Shown here piece after piece: positions 1-6,658 of a stretch of DNA of 6,752 nucleotides. This stretch comes from a bacterium (lineage in GTDB: Bacteria; UBA9089; UBA9088): NCBI GenBank assembly GCA_003498085.1, contig DNCM01000080.1:1-6752 (forward strand), read 5' to 3'. Below the pieces are notes generated by a model, which saw only the letters and a list, made by a program, of their open reading frames with translations, did not search any database and was not told where the DNA came from. Within the stretch, counting starts at the first letter, position 1. Each line of letters opens with the position of its first letter. Position numbers and translations under genes: made by a program.

Positions 1-3000
1 ACCCTTGTTTTAACATACACATATATCCTTGATCCAGCCACCAATACAAGGATGGTCTATTATACAATACAGGATAAGGCTGGAAATGTTGCAACCTATA
101 CAGATACAATCATCCTTGATACAGGCTCTCCAACAGGGACAATAATAATAGATGGTGGTGCAAACTATACCCAGGATAGGGAGGTTGTCCTAAGTCTAAC
201 ATGGGATGATGATATATCGGGTGTTGAGTGGGTTCAATATTCAAATGATAATATAAATTGGACATCTTGGGAAGCATTAGTATCGCAGAAGATATGGGTG
301 ATTGAGGAATTGGAAATTGGAAGTATCGCGACCGTGTATTACAGGGTTAAAGATAGGGTAGGGAATATATCCCAGGTCGCATCAGACACAATTACATATA
401 ATCCAAACATTATAACTATTGTCCAGCCAAGGGAGGGTGAGCATATTAAGGGTATTGCAAAGATTGTTGCAATTTGTCCAAGTGATGCAAGGTATGCTGT
501 TTTTGAGCAAAGGAGGCAAGACTCAATTACCTATCAGGCAATTGGAACAGATACAGATCAGCAAGATGGATGGTCTATTTTCTGGGAAACACCAATAGAT
601 GAAGCAACATATACAATCAAAGCAACTGCATATAGTGAGAATAATTATCTTTTAGGATTGGGAATAATCAGTGTTTTGGTTGATAATCAACCGCCAATTG
701 GGACATTGACCATTACGCCATCACCTGCATCAAGGACAATCACTGGAATTCTTACTGGCTCAGTCGATATAAAATCCGTTTTATTTGAATGCGGAACAAT
801 TACGATTGCATATGATAGCAATCTTCCATTTGGATTTATGTTGGATATAATAAGCTGGAGCCCAGGAACATATACATTTTCTGCAACAATGGAAGATTTT
901 GTTGGAAACAAAGGAACAGCGGCAATAGATATTTTGATTGATAACGAACAGCCATTAGCAAAAATTATCAGTATAGATGGGGATTATCCTGGTGCAAAGA
1001 TACTAAAAGGAAGTGTAACGATTGAGTTTACTGGGAAAGACAACCTGACAAAGATTTTTGGAACACCAACGATTCTTATTGATGGTACTGCTGAATATCC
1101 TGCATCGTATTGGGATGGTGAGAATGGAACTTATATCTGGAATACAGGCAGATGGGAAGATGGAGCCCATACACTTCAGATAATCCTTTATGACAGTGTT
1201 GGAAATTGTGGGCAATCTCATGTTATTTTGGTAAATGTCCGTAATACTCAACCACCAGTGGTTATTCTTTCTCCAATTCCTGAAAGTCTCCTTTCTGGTA
1301 CAATTTCCATCCTTGTTTCTGCTCCTGAATCTACAAAATATGTTGCATTTGCAGTAGGAACAAGCGGAGAAACTTGGTTTGGTCTTGATAAAACAGGAAC
1401 AAGAACAATGGACTATCCAGAAAATGGCTGGGAAGTTAAATGGAATACACGAGGTTTTGATGATGGAAAATGGATTATTTTAGCAGAGGCATATTCTATT
1501 ACAAACAAATTGATAGGAAGTGCTACAACAAACATCATACTCGACAATACAGAGCCTGTAATTAGGCTTATCGAACCTGTAGAAGGATTCCCAATAAAGA
1601 CAAGAGAAAACTCAGTTATTAGTGTCTTCTTTAGCTATACAGAAAAACATCCGTCATTGCTAACAATCCTTGTTTTGGATGGAACGAAGACTATTGCTCA
1701 CAATACAATAAGCGACGGCTTGCCGTCTGGATGTATTACAAGCTTTGAACCATTAGTTATTCCAAAACCTACAAATAATGGGACTTATACTTTAGAGATA
1801 ATTTTAAAGGATAGATGTGGTTACTCATCCCGTGATATTAAATATTCTGGTGTTCTCGTTGATAATACAATTATAATAGAGCCATTTACTATTGTCTCCC
1901 CAGATGATTGGAGTCTTGTGTCTGGAACAAGGACAATAAAGGTAGTAGGTCCTGAAGGGATAAGATGGATTAATTTTATGCTGGGAACAGAAACAGAGAG
2001 TAGTTTTATTGTTATTGGTTCTGATAGCTACATCTATGATGGTTGGGGCTATGCGTGGGATACAAAGCAACATATTGATGGAGAATATATGGTCCGCGTC
2101 ATAGGATACGACCTGTGGGACAAGCCATTGGGTAGCGATACAATCAGAGTTACAATTGACAATACACCACCAGATATGGAGGACTTAGGGACAATAACTC
2201 TTATTCCTAAAAGAACTGAATATCTTGAAATATACTTTGATAATATTGTCATTAAGGGTAGTGTAAATACTGGAGTTGCTGATATTAGCCTTAATGGGAT
2301 AAAGATTGACCCAATAGACGGGAAGATTTGGAATATAATTCCTCTGATTGAGGGGACAAATACGATAATTTTAAGATTTAGAGATATGGCAGGGAATGAG
2401 GGTTCATATACATATACCGTTGTTTATATTCAGCCAAGGATAACGATGGAAGTAAATGATAATGGAGGGATAGTAAAGAATCCAAATGGAAGTACAGTTG
2501 AAATACCAACTGATGCTATGCTTGAAGGAAGGAGGATAGCATTCAATATGGTTTTGGATAAAGAAGGAAAAATGCCGATAGATTCTAACATTTCATTCCT
2601 TAAGGCACATTATCTTTATGGAAGTCCCATCGTCTTCTACGAGATTACAACAGATAGGGGAGGATATGTTTTCCATAAGCCAGTAAAGGTAACACTAGCC
2701 TATGACGACTCAAATTGGGATAAAAATCTGAATTATGTAAAAGACGAAGGTGAGATAGATGAAAGAAGACTTTGCGTGTTCTGGTACGACGAGATTGGAA
2801 GGAAGTGGATTAAAATAGAAAGCTTAGTTAACCCAGCAAGCAATACAATAACATTCTTTACAAATCACCTAAGCATATTTGCCATAGGTCAGGAGATTAT
2901 CCAAAGCATGATAAGCAAACTTGATGTTTACCTTACAAGGAATCCATTTAAGTTTGGTCAGGAGACAACATTTGTCTTTAGTCTACCAGAACCAGGAAGG

Positions 3001-3213
3001 GTCTATATCAGAATATTTGACCTTTCAGGAGACCTTGTAAGAGAATTATTGGATGGAGTGCATTACACAACAGGCTCTTCGGTAAACTGGAATGGCCTAA
3101 ACGATGTTGGAGATAGATATGTTGGTTCTGGTATATATATCTATCAGTTCAGGGTAGAATACTACGATGGGAAGAAGGAACAGATTATAAAGCCTATAGG
3201 TGTTGTAAAATGA
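1..3213 (+). CDS. Large modular extracellular protein, 5'-truncated: Ig-like modules, ZU5-like domain, FlgD-type Ig-like C-terminus
   Basis: The frame is open from base 1 to a TGA at 3211-3213 (1070 codons visible), so the true start lies upstream. The first in-frame ATG, at 52, falls inside an Ig-like fold and is not a credible start. Counting from that Met, successive beta-rich modules of about 85-105 residues occupy ~24-795. Most end in a hydrophobic strand plus an Asp-Asn-x-x-Pro-like linker (VDNQPP, IDNEQP, LDNTEP, IDNTPP). Several carry the D-x-x-GN turn typical of bacterial Ig-like repeats (KAGN, RVGN, FVGN, SVGN, MAGN). Residues ~796-945 resemble a ZU5-like domain (GGIVKNPNGS, VEIPTDAM, HKPVKVTL, FTNHLSIFAIG). 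Residues ~957-1053 resemble a FlgD-type Ig-like domain (NPFKFGQ, YIRIFDLSGDLVREL, WNGLNDVGDRYVGSGIYIYQF). No catalytic domain or membrane segment is visible. I infer an exported or cell-surface adhesion or structural protein; ligand and export route are unknown, and the signal peptide would be outside the window. Confidence 0.88.
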   Translation, partial: TLVLTYTYILDPATNTRMVYYTIQDKAGNVATYTDTIILDTGSPTGTIIIDGGANYTQDREVVLSLTWDDDISGVEWVQYSNDNINWTSWEALVSQKIWVIEELEIGSIATVYYRVKDRVGNISQVASDTITYNPNIITIVQPREGEHIKGIAKIVAICPSDARYAVFEQRRQDSITYQAIGTDTDQQDGWSIFWETPIDEATYTIKATAYSENNYLLGLGIISVLVDNQPPIGTLTITPSPASRTITGILTGSVDIKSVLFECGTITIAYDSNLPFGFMLDIISWSPGTYTFSATMEDFVGNKGTAAIDILIDNEQPLAKIISIDGDYPGAKILKGSVTIEFTGKDNLTKIFGTPTILIDGTAEYPASYWDGENGTYIWNTGRWEDGAHTLQIILYDSVGNCGQSHVILVNVRNTQPPVVILSPIPESLLSGTISILVSAPESTKYVAFAVGTSGETWFGLDKTGTRTMDYPENGWEVKWNTRGFDDGKWIILAEAYSITNKLIGSATTNIILDNTEPVIRLIEPVEGFPIKTRENSVISVFFSYTEKHPSLLTILVLDGTKTIAHNTISDGLPSGCITSFEPLVIPKPTNNGTYTLEIILKDRCGYSSRDIKYSGVLVDNTIIIEPFTIVSPDDWSLVSGTRTIKVVGPEGIRWINFMLGTETESSFIVIGSDSYIYDGWGYAWDTKQHIDGEYMVRVIGYDLWDKPLGSDTIRVTIDNTPPDMEDLGTITLIPKRTEYLEIYFDNIVIKGSVNTGVADISLNGIKIDPIDGKIWNIIPLIEGTNTIILRFRDMAGNEGSYTYTVVYIQPRITMEVNDNGGIVKNPNGSTVEIPTDAMLEGRRIAFNMVLDKEGKMPIDSNISFLKAHYLYGSPIVFYEITTDRGGYVFHKPVKVTLAYDDSNWDKNLNYVKDEGEIDERRLCVFWYDEIGRKWIKIESLVNPASNTITFFTNHLSIFAIGQEIIQSMISKLDVYLTRNPFKFGQETTFVFSLPEPGRVYIRIFDLSGDLVRELLDGVHYTTGSSVNWNGLNDVGDRYVGSGIYIYQFRVEYYDGKKEQIIKPIGVVK
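400..684 (+). repeat. Ig-like module of subtype A, copy 1 (protein repeat)
   Basis: Residues 117-211 (Met at 52 = 1) form the first of three related modules. Shared landmarks are an initial I-x-x-P strand, a central aromatic strand (YAVFEQ), then DGWSIFWET, a YTIKATAYS strand, an LG turn and a closing VLVDNQPP linker. The same order recurs in copies 2 and 3, which are separated by modules of a different type. The similarity is seen at protein level only. Confidence 0.65.
1255..1554 (+). repeat. Ig-like module of subtype A, copy 2 (protein repeat)
   Basis: Residues 402-501 repeat the copy 1 pattern: ILSPIPESLLSG at the start, YVAFAVGT in the middle, NGWEVKWNT followed by DDGKW, then AEAYS, a K-L-I-G turn and the closing ILDNTEP linker. 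It is closer to copy 3 than to copy 1 around the central GT turn (AVGT versus MLGT). Confidence 0.68.
1870..2172 (+). repeat. Ig-like module of subtype A, copy 3 (protein repeat)
   Basis: Residues 607-707 carry the same series of landmarks: FTIVSPDDWSLVSGT, WINFMLGT, DGWGYAWDT followed by IDGEY, VIGYD, KPLG and the closing VTIDNTPP linker. As in copy 2, an SG-T turn follows the first strand. Confidence 0.68.
2437..2886 (+). other. ZU5-like domain within the surface protein
   Basis: Residues 796-945 follow the usual order of ZU5-like domains in bacterial surface proteins. A GG-hydrophobic-V start leads to NPNGSTVEIPTDAM, then an extended region reaching the pre-strand HKPVKVTLAY. An acidic Asn/Asp-rich segment follows (DDSNWDKNLN and DEGEIDE, residues 885-904), then LCVFWYDE, a Trp-containing strand (RKWIKIES), and finally the NTITFFTNHLSIFAIG ending. 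In this family the domain is a beta-sandwich interaction module. The assignment is by motif order, not by alignment. Confidence 0.62.
2920..3210 (+). other. C-terminal FlgD-type Ig-like domain of the surface protein
   Basis: Residues 957-1053 show the standard pattern: an NPF box, a hydrophobic strand ending in SLPEPGRV, the IRIFDLSGDLVREL strand-turn-strand, a W-N-G-x-N-D-x-G segment, G-S-G-I-Y-I-Y and a final basic/hydrophobic strand ending KPIGVVK. Such domains sit at the extreme C-terminus of secreted proteins in many uncultured lineages and resemble the C-terminal sorting domains of type IX-secreted proteins. The resemblance alone does not show that type IX secretion exists here. Confidence 0.8.
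3198..3202 (+). promoter_or_regulatory. Ribosome-binding site for recR, inside the upstream gene
   Basis: AGGTG lies seven bases before the ATG at 3210 and is a good anti-Shine-Dalgarno match. It falls within the last codons of the surface-protein gene and supports the 3210 start. Confidence 0.6.
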
Positions 3214-3803
3214 GGGAAAAGTCTCTTGAAAATCTAATAAAAAATCTTCGCAGACTTCCAACGATTGGACCAAAGACAGCATCTCGTCTTGCATTTCATA
3301 TCCTAAAGATGCCAAAAGATGATGTCGTTTCCCTCTCTCAGGCAATCCTTTCTGTTAAGGAAAAAATAAAATTCTGTAGAGAGTGTTTCAATATATCTGA
3401 GGATGAACTTTGCAGATTTTGTAGTGATGAAACGAGAGATAGAAAGATCATCTGTGTTGTTGAGGAACCAAAGGATATCTTTGTTATTGAGGAAACCCAG
3501 AAGTATTCAGGCATTTACCATGTTTTGGGTGGCGCTATATCCTATCTTGAAGACATAGGTCCTGAGAAGATTAGGATAAAAGAGCTTGAGGAAAGGGTAA
3601 AGAGAAATAGTGTACACGAGGTAATTGTTGCAACAAATCCAAATATGGAGGGGGATGCAACAGCCATTTATATTTCAAAGCTTCTTAAGTCTCATAATGT
3701 CCGTGTGACAAGGATTGCTTATGGCTTGCCTGTTGGAGGAGATCTTGAGTTTGCAGATCCTGTTACAATGGCAAGATCTCTTGAAGGGAGGGTTGTAGTA
3801 TGA
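3210..3803 (+). CDS. recR: Recombination mediator protein RecR
   Basis: This is a complete 197-residue RecR, the usual family length. RecR forms ring-shaped assemblies that, with RecO (and RecF), load RecA onto SSB-coated single-stranded DNA in gap repair; it is cytoplasmic. Visible landmarks in order are an N-terminal helix-hairpin-helix (LPTIGPKTASRLAF, residues 16-29), a zinc site C56-x2-C59-x8-C68-x2-C71 with the canonical spacing, and a Toprim domain from about residue 79 (ICVVEEPKDIFVIEE, then ATNPNMEGDATAIYI at 141-155). The C-terminal family motif TRIAYGLPVGGDLEFAD is at 167-183, followed by LEGR. No key residue is missing. The ATG overlaps the previous gene's stop as ATGA, and its own stop overlaps the next gene the same way. 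The usual dnaX/ybaB partners are not in the window; the neighbours are a surface protein and a tubulin-like protein. Confidence 0.97.
   Translation: MREKSLENLIKNLRRLPTIGPKTASRLAFHILKMPKDDVVSLSQAILSVKEKIKFCRECFNISEDELCRFCSDETRDRKIICVVEEPKDIFVIEETQKYSGIYHVLGGAISYLEDIGPEKIRIKELEERVKRNSVHEVIVATNPNMEGDATAIYISKLLKSHNVRVTRIAYGLPVGGDLEFADPVTMARSLEGRVVV
3786..3792 (+). promoter_or_regulatory. Ribosome-binding site for the tubulin-like gene, inside recR
   Basis: GGGAGGG lies seven bases before the ATG at 3800 and is a strong Shine-Dalgarno match. It is formed by the Gly-Arg codons of the conserved LEGR ending of RecR. It supports the 3800 start and coupling to recR translation. Confidence 0.7.
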
Positions 3804-6658
3804 TTAGTCCATCTATATTCATTGGCCTTGGTTCAACAGGGATGGATATATTAGAACATCTTCAGATGCTTATCCTTGAAGAATACGGAATATCGTCGCT
3901 TCCAATATTCAAATACCTTGCAATAGAGACAAACCAATCGCATATTCCAAAAACCCCTCCATTCATAAAGAGTGATATTGAGGTGATCTATCCAATTATA
4001 ACATCGACCTTAAGCATAAAGGAGGAATTAAAGGATGGGAAAAAGCAGTATCTTACGGAGTGGCTCGATGAGGCAGTATTAGATATACCAGGGAATGCAT
4101 TTACATTGGGTGCTTCAAATATCCGTCAGGCAGGAAGGTTATGTCTATGGGAAAACTGGGGATTGGTTACAGACGTTTTAAACAATGCAAAGGCAAAGAT
4201 AACAAACACAGTAAATTTGAGAAATACTATTGAGATATTAAGGGAATACTATAGAAAAATAGGAAAAAAAGTATCTTTGTCAGAGGATGTTATTGGGACA
4301 ACACCAAATATTTACATCTTCGGCTCCCTTTGCGGCGGAACTGCCAGCGGCATGTTCGTTGATATCGCATATTATCTGAGATATCTCTTCGGTCTTTGGG
4401 CAGTTAATTATCAAAATAGGCTTGCAACAAACATTCAAGGGATTTTTACGATTCTTGATGAAAAACTTCTTTCACGAGTTGGATTTTCTGATATCGACAA
4501 ATGGTCTGCAAATTGCTTTGCAAGCTTAATCGAGCTCGATTATTTTTCTCATCCTCAATCGACCTATGAAGTTTTATTTCCAAACAATATAAAGATAAAA
4601 TCAAATGATACACCATTTGATTATACATACTTAGTAAGCACATCGGGGCAGGGTGGGACTTTTTGGAAGGAAGATGGTACAATACCAGACCTTGAAAGCT
4701 TAAACCATATGATCTCTTTATTTTTATTCACAGAGGCTGTATCTTCTCTTTATAGCAGGAAAGAAGAAATAAGAACAGACTTTAGAGGATTTGTAAATGC
4801 AACTGTACCGAATGAGAATGAGCATCTTCCATTCCTTGCAAGCTTTGGGATATCGTGCATATGGTATCCAAAATATAGAATTTCTAGAGCCGTTTCTTGT
4901 AGATTGGCATCAGATTTGTGTAAGAAGTGGCAAGGAGAACATAGCCTTCTTGATCAAACAAGCATTAAGTATGATGCAGAGAAGTTGTGGAAAGAAATTC
5001 TCGAAAAGGGTATAACACTTCTTACAAAGAAACCGGGTGGTTCAATCGAGTCCGAGATAAGGGAAGTTTTCGATAAGGAGATGGTAAATCTTAATAGGCC
5101 AATTTCCGATATCGTAGATAATATTGGAATAAAAAAGATAATGGAGATGTTAAAAGAAGATAATGATTTTGATGAAGTAATCAAAAACCAGCTTGCAATC
5201 TTTAAAAGGAATACAACAGATGACATAAAACATTATCTTCACACAAGGATAAACAAGCATCAAAATCTTTCTGAGGCACAGAGCTTCATTTCATTCCTAG
5301 AAGGCGAGATAGAAAAGACTATGTCGAATCTTCCGTTGAGATATCCAGCAATTACACCTGCTATTCTTGATGGGCTCCATAAAGTAAAGTTGAATATATT
5401 TGAAAGACTTTCTCCAAGGAATAAGATAATAAAAGAAAAGAAGAAAAAGGAGGCTCTTAATGGGATTTATAACCACCTAATAGCCATTCTTAAACAGGTA
5501 AGGGGTTATAGGGCAAAGCCAATTTTAGATAGGATTAGGGAATTTTTAAGAACGGATATTTCTAAAGAAGTAGATGATATGATGAAGAAGCTTAGCGATT
5601 GTATTGATAAGCTAGAGGAGCAAGGGGAAGACGAGATAAAGAGAATTACAAAGAAGCAGAGTATAGAAATCATTGCAAACAATCTGAGGAATGATATAGA
5701 GGAGGATGTCGATGCGTTAAAGGGAGAGATCACATCACTTTCAAGCCATAAATGGAGGATTCTCCTTAATGCTATCTTTACTAAGGAAGGTCTAAAGAAA
5801 ATAGAGTTATATGAATTTCTGCATTTTTTGCCAGATGAGATCGTTCTAAGAATGACAGAGCCTTTTATGAGGGGGGCGCTAGAATCAATAAAGAAATTCA
5901 ACATTGCAGATGATATTCAGAAAAAACTTGATAGGGCAACCCTACTTCTTCTTGCAAAAAGAGCACTTCCATATCTTTCTCTAACAGGAGAATTTACTGG
6001 ACTTCAAAGACCTCCAAGCTTTATCTGTGGAAGCGATGAAGAGGGCGGGTCAAATTTGACTTCGCTAGAGAACCTCCTTTCTGACTCAAGTTATAAAAAT
6101 AGAATTCAGTTTGGAAAGTCAATAATAACGGACGAGCTTGATCATCTTTTGATATTCTATACGGAGCAAGGACTTTTGTACATAGATGAAAATCTTAAAA
6201 CTTTCGATTTATATCAGATTAAGTATAAAGATGTAGTAATGAATAGTCCATATGAGGTTCATACAGTAAGGGGTGGGAAGCAGCATTTTGATGTCATTAT
6301 GGAAAAAAGGAGAAGGGAAGTAAAGAGGCTGCTTAAGATAGCAATAGAGCTTATCCCTTCAAAAGTTTTCGAAAAAGTAAAAGATGATTGGGTATTCAGA
6401 TATGTTGATTCTGTTGGTATACATACAAGCTTTCTTCCAGAGAAACAGCCAATTGATGCAATAATTGCTGATGAACATGGGTTTTTGCTATTTCAGGAAA
6501 AAATCTTATCTGCTATAAAAGAAGACGGAATAGACGGATTGAGAAAAAAAATAAATGAGCATATCAAAAAGACAGAAAAAGATTTTGACGGTGAAAAAGC
6601 AAAGGATGAGGCAGAATACTACAAAAATGTTATCTTGGAGTTTTTTCCTAAGGAATAG
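3800..6658 (+). CDS. Bacterial tubulin-like (FtsZ/tubulin superfamily, Tubulin_2-type) protein with long helical C-terminal extension
   Basis: This is a complete 952-residue protein with no signal peptide or clear membrane segment, so probably cytoplasmic. The first ~350 residues follow the layout of bacterial tubulin-like proteins. A hydrophobic strand leads into the GLGSTG loop (9-14), then a second strand ends in LAIETN (40-45). Next come GASNIRQAGR (104-113) and the glycine-rich phosphate loop after IYIFGSL (CGGTASG at 178-184, continuing MFVDIAYYLR). NCFASLIELDYF (238-249) and PFDYTYLVS (272-280) follow. In this superfamily these loops bind GTP and subunits polymerise. The loop departs from the usual GGGTGSG by Cys at the first position and Ala at the fifth. 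Residues ~360-952 are mostly charged, predicted-helical sequence, with a Lys/Glu-rich stretch at 543-551 and probable coiled coil around 575-645; I recognise no domain there. Related FtsZ-like families have been linked to membrane remodelling, but a role here is inference. GTPase activity and filament formation are unproven. Confidence 0.83.
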   Translation: MISPSIFIGLGSTGMDILEHLQMLILEEYGISSLPIFKYLAIETNQSHIPKTPPFIKSDIEVIYPIITSTLSIKEELKDGKKQYLTEWLDEAVLDIPGNAFTLGASNIRQAGRLCLWENWGLVTDVLNNAKAKITNTVNLRNTIEILREYYRKIGKKVSLSEDVIGTTPNIYIFGSLCGGTASGMFVDIAYYLRYLFGLWAVNYQNRLATNIQGIFTILDEKLLSRVGFSDIDKWSANCFASLIELDYFSHPQSTYEVLFPNNIKIKSNDTPFDYTYLVSTSGQGGTFWKEDGTIPDLESLNHMISLFLFTEAVSSLYSRKEEIRTDFRGFVNATVPNENEHLPFLASFGISCIWYPKYRISRAVSCRLASDLCKKWQGEHSLLDQTSIKYDAEKLWKEILEKGITLLTKKPGGSIESEIREVFDKEMVNLNRPISDIVDNIGIKKIMEMLKEDNDFDEVIKNQLAIFKRNTTDDIKHYLHTRINKHQNLSEAQSFISFLEGEIEKTMSNLPLRYPAITPAILDGLHKVKLNIFERLSPRNKIIKEKKKKEALNGIYNHLIAILKQVRGYRAKPILDRIREFLRTDISKEVDDMMKKLSDCIDKLEEQGEDEIKRITKKQSIEIIANNLRNDIEEDVDALKGEITSLSSHKWRILLNAIFTKEGLKKIELYEFLHFLPDEIVLRMTEPFMRGALESIKKFNIADDIQKKLDRATLLLLAKRALPYLSLTGEFTGLQRPPSFICGSDEEGGSNLTSLENLLSDSSYKNRIQFGKSIITDELDHLLIFYTEQGLLYIDENLKTFDLYQIKYKDVVMNSPYEVHTVRGGKQHFDVIMEKRRREVKRLLKIAIELIPSKVFEKVKDDWVFRYVDSVGIHTSFLPEKQPIDAIIADEHGFLLFQEKILSAIKEDGIDGLRKKINEHIKKTEKDFDGEKAKDEAEYYKNVILEFFPKE

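Noticed and set aside
52..54. ATG at 52 as the start of the surface-protein gene
   Set aside because: The frame stays open to base 1 with Ig-like sequence on both sides, and there is no well-spaced ribosome-binding site; the gene is simply cut by the window edge.
687..2252. Several 67-82-codon open frames on the - strand within the surface-protein gene
   Set aside because: They are antisense shadows of a long, clearly protein-like + frame, with no family motifs.
3800..4860. Calling the tubulin-like protein FtsZ itself
   Set aside because: FtsZ is about 350-450 residues with a GGGTGTG loop and a conserved T7 loop; this protein is 952 residues with a different loop and motif set, and no typical T7 loop could be located by eye.
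4797..5015. 72-codon + strand open frame inside the tubulin-like gene
   Set aside because: It lies in another frame of a continuous gene and has no recognisable motif.
5506..5904. 132-codon open frame on the - strand
   Set aside because: It is antisense to the helical part of the tubulin-like gene; its Ser/Ile/Phe-rich product mirrors Lys/Glu/Asp codons and resembles no protein I know.
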